DNA of 64,000 nucleotides from Bacillota bacterium (GTDB lineage Bacteria; Bacillota; Clostridia; Oscillospirales; Ruminococcaceae): the NCBI GenBank assembly GCA_023418925.1, contig JAEZYS010000016.1, forward strand, positions 124,001 through 188,000, read 5' to 3'. Positions 23,845-31,920 of the stretch are shown here, one piece after another. Under the pieces are notes generated by a model that ran no database searches, was not told the DNA's origin, and was given only the letters and a program-made list of their open reading frames with translations. A program made the translations under genes and the position numbers. Within the stretch, counting starts at the first letter, position 1; the number at the start of each line of letters is the position of its first letter.

Positions 23845-24660
23845 TTATTCAGCTGCAGACAATGCTGCGCTGAGATCCTGAACTGTGTAGCCTGTAGGCT
23901 GTGTCCAAACTTCAGCAGGAACTTCTGTTGTAAATGCATTGATGATAACATCCATTGCAGTTTCTGAATCTGTAGCAGCAAATGTTACAATCTTACCGTT
24001 TTCATCATATACATAGTAGCATGTCTTTGCATCATCAACTTCATATGTATACTTTTTGCCTTCTACTTCAACATCATGAGACATGATTTTTCCATCAACA
24101 TCGTCAAAATCATCATCTAATTCAAAGCTTGAAAATGCATTTTTAAGATCCATGGAATCGTATGTTTCCTGATCAAGCTTCATTGTCATAGCAGTCATTG
24201 TTGATGGATCATACATTGTGTAAGCCATGTCAACAATATATATAATACCAGATGCTTCAGGGCTTTCAGTCTTCATATAAACATTTTCCCCTTCAATAGC
24301 CATTTCAAGTGCTGATTCGCCTTCAGGAGCCATCATAGTAAATGAAATATAAAGTGACTTTGCACCGTTAAGTTCCTGCATAAACTTATATGTATTTGAA
24401 TCCTTAGCGTTTATTTCCTTGCCTTCACCAAGGTTTGCGTAAGCTTCAGCAAAACCTGATGCAGCACCACTTGCAACAGCTTCACCGGCAGCAGCTTCAG
24501 CTTCAGTTTCTGCCTCTGCCTCAGTTTCTTCTGTTGTCTCAGCAGCAGATGTAGTTTCACCAGCAGTTGTTGTTTCTTCTGTATTACCTGACTTACTGCA
24601 TCCAGCAAGCATTGAAACACAAAGAGCTAATGAAAGAATTATTCCTAAAGTTTTTTTCAT
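23845..24660 (-). CDS. Lipoprotein, paralogue 2 of the QPTGY family
   Basis: 271 residues with lipobox MLAGC (Cys21), a tether of Thr, Glu and Ala (about 25-70), then the same domain as its neighbours: LGEGKEINAKDSNTYKFMQEL, TMYDPSTMTAMTMKLDQETYD, EGKKYTYEV, YYVYDENGK and VPAEVWTQPTGYTVQDL. The domain is acidic. Its own promoter region and terminator suggest independent expression. Lipidation would need the lgt product encoded further along this window. Function unknown. Confidence 0.8.
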   Translation of the reverse strand: MKKTLGIILSLALCVSMLAGCSKSGNTEETTTAGETTSAAETTEETEAEAETEAEAAAGEAVASGAASGFAEAYANLGEGKEINAKDSNTYKFMQELNGAKSLYISFTMMAPEGESALEMAIEGENVYMKTESPEASGIIYIVDMAYTMYDPSTMTAMTMKLDQETYDSMDLKNAFSSFELDDDFDDVDGKIMSHDVEVEGKKYTYEVDDAKTCYYVYDENGKIVTFAATDSETAMDVIINAFTTEVPAEVWTQPTGYTVQDLSAALSAAE

Positions 24661-24862
24661 AAGTAAATATCTCCTTAAATATGTTTGTTTTGACCAACGA
24701 TATTTTAGTATACACTAACAGTATCAAAAAGTACAGAGTTCAAGTAATTATTCTACTAAAACAACAAATTACAGTTGATTCCGTGGAATATTATATTTAA
24801 AATCACATAAAAAATTGATGGAAATTTGTATACACTGACTAAGATAAAAAACTTGCAAACAA

Positions 24863-24884
24863 AAGCCTAATGAGCATGAGGCTT
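24863..24884 (-). terminator. Terminator overlapping the stop of paralogue 3
   Basis: AAGCCT / AGGCTT stem whose 5' arm includes the stop codon at 24883-24885; the minus strand continues TTTTGTTTG. Confidence 0.6.
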
Positions 24885-26034
24885 ATTCATTTTCATCATT
24901 TAAATCAGTAATACTGTATCCTAAAGGCTGGCTGAATGCGCTGGGAGGAACATTGTCAGTGATTTTGTCTATGACAGTTAAACTTCCATATTCATCACCG
25001 CACATGCAAAGCTTACCCTTGTCATCATATACATAATAATAAAGACATTTGAAGGCACTGTCATATTTCTCTTTTATAGTCTCATATGTATAGGTTTCAC
25101 CATCAATTTCAGTGGTATAACTTTTAACTGTGTAAAAATCTTCATCTGCATCATCTGAGATATCATAATTAATTTTATCAAAAATATAGTTTCTAAGTCC
25201 CATTGCATCATATGAGTTCTGCTCAAGAGTCATTGATTGAGCTGTTTTGGTGGCAGGGTAATACAAGGTGTACTTCATGTCATCTATATATAAATAACTG
25301 GAATATTCTTCACTTTCGTTAATAATAGCGATATCTTTGTCCTTTACAGCAATTTGTACAGTGGATTCAGATTTATCATATTTATCAATATCGGTCAAAC
25401 TTATGTAAAATGCATTTTTCTTCTTAATCTCCTGAACAAAATCATATGTCCGGGAATTTTTTAAGCTGATTTCCTTACCATTATCAAGAGCACAATAAGC
25501 TTGGTAGAACTTATCAAAAGGATTGTCAGTTGAAGCAACAGAATCCTCCTCAGGACTTGCTTCATTAATAACAACGTCGGTCGTTTTAGTGCTTTTGTCA
25601 TTTTTAATTGTTACAATACTTAATGTCATTAAAAGAACTACTAATCCTACAATTACAACAGGATTTTTTAATGTAATTTTATTTTCAGCAGGCGAGAAAG
25701 TACTGTTCTGAGGATTAAGGGAGCTGACGGTTTTTTTAGGTATTACTCCGTTCAGTCCAAATTCATCTGGTTCAGGAACAAATACCTCATCATCGTCATC
25801 TTGTTCAGGTTCATCAATAAAATCAGTGTTGTCAGGAGTTTCTTTGCTTGCGTCGGTTAAATAGTTTCCCGGTATATTATAAATCATATCCTCAAAATCT
25901 GGATTTTGATAATCAGAGTTTTCAGTATAAGAATCAAAATAAGCCTCACATTTTATACAGACAGTATTTTCCTTCCTGTTGATTGCACCACAGTTATTGC
26001 ATATTATAAATTTTTGACTAATAGAAGTATCCAT
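24883..26034 (-). CDS. Zinc-ribbon, membrane-anchored paralogue 3 of the QPTGY family
   Basis: 383 residues with the same C-terminal domain as the adjacent lipoproteins (DNGKEISLKNSRTYDFVQEI, TLEQNSYDAMGL, YYVYDDKGK, SQPLGYSITDL) but a different delivery module. It has no signal peptide: the N-terminus is a Cys4 zinc ribbon (C12, C15, C26, C29), then an acidic stretch, one membrane segment at about 125-143, and the domain outside. Zinc ribbon plus single membrane helix is common in Firmicute membrane proteins. The ATG at 26034 follows GAGGTG; a reading from 26061 lacks an SD. Confidence 0.8.
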   Translation of the reverse strand: MDTSISQKFIICNNCGAINRKENTVCIKCEAYFDSYTENSDYQNPDFEDMIYNIPGNYLTDASKETPDNTDFIDEPEQDDDDEVFVPEPDEFGLNGVIPKKTVSSLNPQNSTFSPAENKITLKNPVVIVGLVVLLMTLSIVTIKNDKSTKTTDVVINEASPEEDSVASTDNPFDKFYQAYCALDNGKEISLKNSRTYDFVQEIKKKNAFYISLTDIDKYDKSESTVQIAVKDKDIAIINESEEYSSYLYIDDMKYTLYYPATKTAQSMTLEQNSYDAMGLRNYIFDKINYDISDDADEDFYTVKSYTTEIDGETYTYETIKEKYDSAFKCLYYYVYDDKGKLCMCGDEYGSLTVIDKITDNVPPSAFSQPLGYSITDLNDENE

Positions 26035-26189
26035 ACTAAAGTACACCTCTTTTAATAACATAAATATATTTGTTTATAAAATATTATACAACAAAAAATA
26101 TCAAATGTACACCACTTGCCAATTTTTTTAAATTAACAAAATAATTTATTCTGATGAATAAAAAATAAGACAATATAACAAAAAAGAGC

Positions 26190-26219
26190 AGGCCTATATA
26201 ACTAATGAGTGATAGGCTT
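26190..26219 (-). terminator. Terminator overlapping the stop of paralogue 4
   Basis: AGCCTAT / ATAGGCC(T) stem beginning at the stop codon and followed on the minus strand by CTCTTTTTTG. Confidence 0.6.
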
Positions 26220-27123
26220 ATTCAGCTTCATTATCCAGATTAGTAATACTGTAACCTGAAGGCTGAACGAAAATATTAGGAGGAACATCATAAGTTATTT
26301 TGTCAATGACAGTTAAATAAAACAAATCACCAGAACCACACATATAAAGATTGTCATTAATGTCATACACATAATAACTGTCCATGATATACTGATTGCT
26401 TAGCTGCTGAGTGCTTTTTATAGTTTCATATGTATAGGAGTTGCCATCAATATCAACCATATAGCTTTTTACCACGAACGAAGCTTCGTCCGCATCATCA
26501 GGAATAGGGTATTTTAATAAAGAAAAGATACGTTTTGTAAGTCCAAGTGCGTCATATGTTTCCTGATCAAGAGTTCTTGATTTAGCTTCATTTGCGTGAG
26601 GGTAATATGTTGTAAGTGTCATACCGTGTATATAATCATAATGCGGTTGTTCGCTTTCAGAGATATAAGCAATATCGTTGTTATTTACAGCTAATTGTAT
26701 AGCTGCATCAGCAGCGTGTTTGTTTAAGTAAACACTAGTCACACTAATGTAAAATGCGGAGTTATCCTTAATCTCCTGAACTAAAGCATATGTCTTGGAT
26801 TCTTTTAATCCTATTTCCTTTCCGTCTCCAAGTGTTATATTTGCATCAACAAATTTACGATAGGAATCTGCATTAGAAATATATGTTGGTTCTGGGGTTG
26901 CTGTTGTTTCAGAAATAATAGTGGGTTCAGATGCAGTGGTTGTTTCAGAAACAATAGTAGGTTCAGATGCAGTGGTTGATTCAGAAACAGCACTTGTTTC
27001 CGATGCGGTTGTAGTTTCAGAAACAGTTGTAGTTTCATCATCTGCCTTTTCTGCAGGCTTACAAGCAGTAAGCATTGTTCCGCAAACAATAACGGAAAGT
27101 AATAAACCTAAAGCCTTATTCAT
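26218..27123 (-). CDS. Lipoprotein, paralogue 4 of the QPTGY family
   Basis: 301 residues; lipobox MLTAC (Cys21) and a tether made of a tandem 9-residue unit approximating TTASEPTIVSE (about 30-80), visible in the DNA as repeats near 26920-27030. The domain is closest to paralogue 3: LGDGKEIGLKESKTYALVQEI, LDQETYDALGL, IDGNSYTYETIK, LTVIDKI and FVQPSGYSITNL. The pair 3/4 therefore shares a more recent ancestor than their different anchors suggest. Function unknown. Confidence 0.8.
   Translation of the reverse strand: MNKALGLLLSVIVCGTMLTACKPAEKADDETTTVSETTTASETSAVSESTTASEPTIVSETTTASEPTIISETTATPEPTYISNADSYRKFVDANITLGDGKEIGLKESKTYALVQEIKDNSAFYISVTSVYLNKHAADAAIQLAVNNNDIAYISESEQPHYDYIHGMTLTTYYPHANEAKSRTLDQETYDALGLTKRIFSLLKYPIPDDADEASFVVKSYMVDIDGNSYTYETIKSTQQLSNQYIMDSYYVYDINDNLYMCGSGDLFYLTVIDKITYDVPPNIFVQPSGYSITNLDNEAE
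26900..27030. repeat. Tandem repeats coding the lipoprotein tether
   Basis: Imperfect repeats of roughly 30-36 bases (recurring GGTTCAGATGCAGTGGTTG and TTTCAGAAAC) inside paralogue 4. Such tracts change copy number easily, which would alter the distance of the domain from the membrane. Confidence 0.6.
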
Positions 27124-27274
27124 AAATTCTTCTCCTTAAAATGTTTTTTAGCTAACAATATGAATGCTTTGTTATTATACACTATAGAATACCACGTGTA
27201 TACAATTTCAGACTTTTTCTCTTTATATTACAAAAGTACTTAATAATGAACTTCGTAATTTTAGTTTATTAACA

Positions 27275-27305
27275 AAAAAGAGCAGGTTTTTACACCTGCT
27301 CTTTT
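27275..27305 (-). terminator. Terminator of fba
   Basis: AAAAGAGCAGGT / ACCTGCTCTTTT with TTTTTTG-type tail on the minus strand; 17 bases after the fba stop. Confidence 0.8.
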
Positions 27306-27321
27306 ACTATTTTGGGATAAA

Positions 27322-28191
27322 TTAAGCCTTGTTTACAGAACCGAAAAGTTGCATCTTTTCCTTTACTGTAGCCTTGATAGCTTCAAAGCCTGGTGCAAGA
27401 AGTTTTCTTGGGTCAAAGCCCTTGCCCTGGAGATCCTTGCCTTCTTCAATATACTTTCTTGTAGCAGCCTGGAATGAAAGCTGACATTCAGTATTAACAT
27501 TTATCTTAGCAACACCAAGGGAAATAGCCTTCTTGATCATGTCTTCAGGAATACCTGTACCGCCGTGGAGAACGAGAGGCATATCACCAGTCTTATCCTT
27601 GACTGCAGCAAGTGTATCAAATGAAAGACCAGCCCAGTTTTCAGGGTACTTACCATGGATGTTACCGATACCAGCAGCAAGCATTGTTACGCCGAGATCA
27701 GAAATAGATTTGCATTCGTCAGGATCAGCACATTCGCCAGCACCAACAACGCCGTCTTCTTCACCGCCGATTGAACCAACTTCAGCCTCAAGTGAAATGC
27801 CGAGAACGTCGCAAACATTTACAAGAGCAGTTGTCTTAGCTATATTTTCTTCGATAGGATAGTGTGAGCCGTCGAACATAATAGAAGAGAAGCCTGCTTT
27901 AATACAAGCCTTAGCACCTTCAAATGAACCGTGGTCAAGGTGAAGAGCAACAGGAACAGTGATATTAAGTGATTCCATCATTCCGTTAACCATGCCTACA
28001 ATGGTGTTATAACCGCACATATACTTGCCTGCACCTTCGGAAACACCGAGGATAACAGGTGAATTAAGCTCCTGAGCTGTAAGAAGAACAGCCTTAGTCC
28101 ATTCGAGGTTGTTGATATTGAACTGACCAACAGCATATTTACCGTCACGAGCCTTATTGAGCATGTCCTTTGCAGAAACGAGTTTTGACAT
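27322..28191 (-). CDS. fba: Fructose-bisphosphate aldolase, class II
   Basis: Cleaves fructose 1,6-bisphosphate to two triose phosphates in glycolysis, zinc-dependent. 289 residues, TIM barrel. The zinc/catalytic block HLDHG is at 84-88 (Asp86 the proton donor), followed by SIMFDGSHYPIEEN, a zinc-ligand GNIHGKY near 180 and LHGGTGIPE near 210. The family also includes tagatose-bisphosphate aldolases; the sequence cannot fully exclude that. Monocistronic, with SD GGAGG, a promoter upstream and a strong terminator. Confidence 0.93.
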   Translation of the reverse strand: MSKLVSAKDMLNKARDGKYAVGQFNINNLEWTKAVLLTAQELNSPVILGVSEGAGKYMCGYNTIVGMVNGMMESLNITVPVALHLDHGSFEGAKACIKAGFSSIMFDGSHYPIEENIAKTTALVNVCDVLGISLEAEVGSIGGEEDGVVGAGECADPDECKSISDLGVTMLAAGIGNIHGKYPENWAGLSFDTLAAVKDKTGDMPLVLHGGTGIPEDMIKKAISLGVAKINVNTECQLSFQAATRKYIEEGKDLQGKGFDPRKLLAPGFEAIKATVKEKMQLFGSVNKA

Positions 28192-28227
28192 ATTTTTACC
28201 TCCAAAGATAAATTATTTAATATTTTA

Positions 28228-28256
28228 ATTATATATTAATATGCAAAAAATTGCAA
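28228..28256 (-). promoter_or_regulatory. Candidate promoter of fba
   Basis: On the minus strand TTGCAA, 17 bases, TATAAT, about 36 bases before the fba start codon. Confidence 0.55.
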
Positions 28257-28330
28257 TACCCTTTGTCAACAAAATAACAAACACAATTTCATGCAATAAC
28301 TTTCCGCATAGGTTATATAGTAAAAACAAA

Positions 28331-28363
28331 AGCAGGGAACTTTCAATAAGATAGTTCCCTGCT
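28331..28363 (-). terminator. Terminator of the SPFH gene
   Basis: Perfect 11-bp stem AGCAGGGAACT / AGTTCCCTGCT, with TTTTGTTTTTA following on the minus strand. Confidence 0.8.
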
Positions 28364-28373
28364 AATTTATGTT

Positions 28374-29300
28374 TTATTCGTTTGTATCAGTATTTTCTGC
28401 ATCTACTACATTTTTTTCACTTGTAGTATCTGTGCTATATGAGGTATATGTATTTGTGCCACTCTGAATCTGATCAAGCATTGATGAAATATCGAGCATC
28501 ATTGCTCCACTTTCGCCTGAAGCAACAGTAGGAAGTTTGCCATCCCACTTGTCAATGTACTCCATAAGAATCATCTGAGGTGTAAGCTGTTCGGATTTGA
28601 GTTTGTAAGCCTGTGCTTCAGCCTCAGCCTGTGCAACAGTCTGTTCAGCTTCAACCTTGATTCTCTGGAGATCCTGTTCAGCCTTTAGAGCATTCTGCTG
28701 TGCAGTCTGCTTTGCTTCGATAGCAGCATTGTATTCAGCGGTAAAATCAAATGAAATGATGTTGAAAATCTGAATTTCAAGCCCATAACTTGCAATCTTA
28801 TCCTTAAGAAGATCGCACATCTGATCACCGACAATCTGACGGTTTGTGATAAGTTCTTCTGCTGTAAACTTAGCTGTAACAGCCTTTACACATTCCTGAA
28901 TAGCAGGTGAAATTATAATAGATTCATAATCCATGCCGACATTTTTATATATCTGAGCAGAATTCGAGTTAAGAACCTTGTAGTTAATTGCAATTGTGCT
29001 TGAAACAGTCTGCAAATCCTTTGAAGCAGATGAGCAGGCAACTTCTGCCTTCTGAACCCTGTTATCAACGAGAATGATTTCCTGAACAAAAGGAATCTTG
29101 AAGTGAAGTCCTTCTGCAAGAACGGTATCTGAAACCTTTCCGAAGGTTGTAACAACACCGGTGTGACCAGCGCTTACAACTGTAAATGAAGAACCTATTA
29201 CGATTAGTGCAGCTAAAATAATAATAACAGTAACTATTATTTTAGTGACTTTTGCACCTGATGGATTTGCATTTACTACATTTGGGTTGTATCCTGTCAT
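28374..29300 (-). CDS. SPFH/prohibitin-family membrane protein
   Basis: A band-7 protein of about 308 residues resembling HflC and prohibitins, which form large membrane-bound rings that organise membrane domains or regulate FtsH. One N-terminal membrane segment (about 20-42), an SPFH domain starting SAGHTGVVTTFGKVSDTVL, and a helical, Ala/Glu-rich C-terminal half (about 190-250) ending in a Ser/Thr-rich tail. FtsH is not adjacent. The ATG at 29300 follows AAAGGATG; a TTG at 29321 is in frame but lies before it. Confidence 0.88.
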   Translation of the reverse strand: MTGYNPNVVNANPSGAKVTKIIVTVIIILAALIVIGSSFTVVSAGHTGVVTTFGKVSDTVLAEGLHFKIPFVQEIILVDNRVQKAEVACSSASKDLQTVSSTIAINYKVLNSNSAQIYKNVGMDYESIIISPAIQECVKAVTAKFTAEELITNRQIVGDQMCDLLKDKIASYGLEIQIFNIISFDFTAEYNAAIEAKQTAQQNALKAEQDLQRIKVEAEQTVAQAEAEAQAYKLKSEQLTPQMILMEYIDKWDGKLPTVASGESGAMMLDISSMLDQIQSGTNTYTSYSTDTTSEKNVVDAENTDTNE

Positions 29301-29392
29301 AAAATAAGTCATCCTTTCCAAGTTATGCTGTTTACTTAAAGCACTGTACTAAAGCTGTTTTTAAACACTTATTTAAAATCAATGACAGCATT

Positions 29393-29420
29393 GTAATTTT
29401 TTAGCTAAACAATGCTGTCA
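29393..29420 (-). terminator. Terminator before the SPFH gene
   Basis: Perfect 12-bp stem TGACAGCATTGT / ACAATGCTGTCA just past the small membrane protein gene at 29433, with TTGATTTT after it on the minus strand. Confidence 0.65.
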
Positions 29421-29432
29421 ATATTTTGCGAA

Positions 29433-29660
29433 TCAAAATGATAGTTCTTCTCGACCCAGTGAATTATCATCCTCATAATAATCATCATTGTCAACAAGGA
29501 AATCAGAATCATCAAAGCCATACGACATAGCCTGCATACGCTTTCTGTCACATTTTCTTCCTGCAAGTGCAACAATGCTGAGAACGAGTGCGGCAATTGC
29601 AGTAATAGCTGCAAAAGCTGAAATAATCATTGTAATTTTCTGAACTGTAGACTTATTCAT
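29433..29660 (-). CDS. Small single-pass membrane protein
   Basis: 75 residues: one hydrophobic segment (about 10-33, IISAFAAITAIAALVLSIVAL) then a basic patch GRKCDRKR and an acidic, Tyr-rich tail (DDSDFLVDNDDYYEDDNS). SD AGGGAG is well placed. It is the last gene of the run darA-holB-ricT, 21 bases after ricT. No family recognised; probably real given the SD and position. Confidence 0.65.
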   Translation of the reverse strand: MNKSTVQKITMIISAFAAITAIAALVLSIVALAGRKCDRKRMQAMSYGFDDSDFLVDNDDYYEDDNSLGREELSF

Positions 29661-29681
29661 TTCTGTGTATCTCCCTTTTCT

Positions 29682-30548
29682 TTATTGATCTTCAAGCGCT
29701 TTTAGCGCCTTAATTTCCTCTCTGTCAAGCTTAATCTTTCCGTCACGGATTATTTCGATTTCACTCTTGTCAAAGATAACTGCCGGATCATCCGATTTTT
29801 CAGGTTTTACCTTAATCTTTCCTGTAAGAGGGTTAGCTTCCTCAACAAACCCCTTAAAAGTAGGGGTCTTTACATAAGCACCCTGCTTAGGAATAGTCTT
29901 GAGCAGTTCCTCATATGTGCTTTGTTCATATTTCAGACAACACATAAGTCTGCCGCAGGTTCCTGAAATTTTTGTAGGATTAAGTGAAAGCCCCTGTTCC
30001 TTAGCCATTTTTATGGAAACAGGCTGGAATGCGCTTAAAAAGCCATTACAGCAGAAAGGTCTGCCGCATATTCCAAGTCCGCCAAGCATTTTAGCTTCAT
30101 CTCTTACACCAATCTGACGTAGTTCAATTCTTGTTCTGAAAACAGAAGCAAGATCTTTTACAAGATCCCTGAAATCAACTCTATTGTCAGCAGTGAAATA
30201 AAAGAGCAGTTTGTTATTGTCAAATGTACATTCAACGTCAACAAGCTTCATGTCAAGCTTGTGATGTTCAATTTTCTCCTGACAGATTTTAAGAGCATTT
30301 TTTTCTTTCTGACGGTTAAGCTCAATCTGTTTGATATCCTGTGGTGTAACAGCTCGGATAACAGTTTTAAGTGGAGCGTTTACCTCGCTGTCCTCTATCA
30401 TGCGGTTCTCAATAACTACCTCACCACATTCTATTCCCCGTGCGGTTTCGACTATTACATTCAACCCAAGTGTAGCTTTAATATCACCCGGTGCAAAATA
30501 ATAGACTTTACCACCGCTTTTGAATCTGACTCCTATAATTTCGGTCAT
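29682..30548 (-). CDS. ricT: RicT (YaaT), PSP1-domain protein
   Basis: A PSP1 protein of 288 residues. In B. subtilis RicT forms with RicA and RicF a complex carrying iron-sulfur clusters that guides RNase Y and affects sporulation and competence. The conserved cysteine-rich core reads GGLGICGRPFCC and GTCGRLMCCLKYE (about residues 150-200). It lies downstream of holB and darA, the same neighbourhood as in Bacillus. SD GGAGG upstream. Confidence 0.93.
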   Translation of the reverse strand: MTEIIGVRFKSGGKVYYFAPGDIKATLGLNVIVETARGIECGEVVIENRMIEDSEVNAPLKTVIRAVTPQDIKQIELNRQKEKNALKICQEKIEHHKLDMKLVDVECTFDNNKLLFYFTADNRVDFRDLVKDLASVFRTRIELRQIGVRDEAKMLGGLGICGRPFCCNGFLSAFQPVSIKMAKEQGLSLNPTKISGTCGRLMCCLKYEQSTYEELLKTIPKQGAYVKTPTFKGFVEEANPLTGKIKVKPEKSDDPAVIFDKSEIEIIRDGKIKLDREEIKALKALEDQ

Positions 30549-30596
30549 TTTAATCCTCCGATAAGCGGATACTTTTCCGCCGTAAAATTTATAATT

Positions 30597-31568
30597 CTAT
30601 TTGACAAGCTTTCCGCATAATGCCGCAGTTGCAGCCGCAGTATTCACATTTGACGAGCAGAAACCGATCGTTTCTGTCAGAGCCTCATGCAAAGCATCTG
30701 CACGTCTGAACGACATACGCTGTGAAAGCTGTTCAGCTCCATATTCATAGCATCCTGTTCTTCTTATATCCCCTCCGTCACGGTTAAGGCGCAATGCACA
30801 TCCGTCACGGATAATTTTGTCTGTCATAAGAAGTATTTGCTTTAATTTTTCCCTGTTGTCGCCTATATCGGTGAGTGCCTTGAGCAGATCATATTCATTT
30901 CCGCTTATAATACCATTGACAATTTTCCTTGCTGATTCAGTATATTCTACAATATCCCTGCCCTCAAGATAATCAATGCAGTTTCCAATGTTGCCCGGAA
31001 AACAGGATACAGCTTCATCAATATTATCGTCTGTGTATTTGCCCATATCCTTGAGTGCATCCCTGCATTCCTGTTCAGAACATTCAGAAACTCCGATTGA
31101 AATTACTCTTGACAGAATGGTCGGGAGAAATGCACTTTTTGCTGTGGCAGTAAAAATAAAGTAAGCATAATCGGGTGGTTCCTCGATAAGCTTTAACATA
31201 AGGTTCTGTGTGGATTCCTCCATATTCTCGCAGTCTGCAAAAATATAAATTTTCTTGTCACAGTCATTTGGCATGATAAATGCATCCGAACAGATCTGCC
31301 TAACAGTGTCACGCTTATAAATAAGAGTTTTGCCGCTTCGTTCAGGACGGATAACGTCAGGGTGAGTGTTTGCCGCAATACGTTTGCAGTGACGGCATTC
31401 ACCGCAGGCGTTATGGTTTTCACAAAGCATGAGCATGGCAATATACTCTGCAAGCGTTTTCTTGCCCGTACCTTTCTCCCCGAAAAGCAGGAATGAATGG
31501 GCTAGTCTTCCACCGCTTATCATGGCGTTTATTGTATCAAGTACATTCTGCTTTGAATATATTTTCAT
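30597..31568 (-). CDS. holB: DNA polymerase III delta prime subunit
   Basis: Clamp-loader subunit, 323 residues, AAA+ fold. GEKGTGKKT (30-38) is a P-loop, and four cysteines at 49, 55, 58 and 61 (CxxCxxC type) form the zinc module seen in delta prime and tau/gamma. SRVISIG is the arginine-finger-like sensor region. The first bases overlap the darA stop (ATGA), so the two are translationally coupled. Confidence 0.93.
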   Translation of the reverse strand: MKIYSKQNVLDTINAMISGGRLAHSFLLFGEKGTGKKTLAEYIAMLMLCENHNACGECRHCKRIAANTHPDVIRPERSGKTLIYKRDTVRQICSDAFIMPNDCDKKIYIFADCENMEESTQNLMLKLIEEPPDYAYFIFTATAKSAFLPTILSRVISIGVSECSEQECRDALKDMGKYTDDNIDEAVSCFPGNIGNCIDYLEGRDIVEYTESARKIVNGIISGNEYDLLKALTDIGDNREKLKQILLMTDKIIRDGCALRLNRDGGDIRRTGCYEYGAEQLSQRMSFRRADALHEALTETIGFCSSNVNTAAATAALCGKLVK

Positions 31569-31891
31569 ACCTTAACAAATCTTTCAATGTCCGTTACGAA
31601 TATAGTTGCTCCTCCGACAGAAACTTCGATAGGAAGTGCGGAAGCATGGAACTCAATTCCGCCGATAGCTCCTGCTGGAACAAGAGATTTTCTCTTGCGG
31701 GATTTTTCGGAAATGATACTGATTATGCTGTCAACCTTGTCATCCTCAGCACAAATCAGAAAAGTAGTATTTCCGTTCATAAGGAAACCGCCTGTTGAAG
31801 CAAGTTTTGTAACTGAATGTCCTGCCTTAGTAAGAGCGTTGTTGACAGAATGGCTGTCATCGGTATTAACGATAGCATAAATAAGTTTCAT
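31565..31891 (-). CDS. darA: Cyclic di-AMP receptor DarA (PstA/YaaQ)
   Basis: A PII-like trimeric cytoplasmic protein of 108 residues that binds cyclic di-AMP. MKLIYAIVNTDDSHSVNNAL, KLASTGGFLMNGNTTFLI and GGATIFVTDIERFVKV match the family. The ATG at 31891 has GGGAGG nine bases upstream, so a longer reading from 31918 is rejected. Located between the decarboxylase gene and holB as in Bacillus. Confidence 0.94.
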   Translation of the reverse strand: MKLIYAIVNTDDSHSVNNALTKAGHSVTKLASTGGFLMNGNTTFLICAEDDKVDSIISIISEKSRKRKSLVPAGAIGGIEFHASALPIEVSVGGATIFVTDIERFVKV

Positions 31892-31920
31892 AAGCAAACC
31901 TCCCTGCAATATATTCATTC

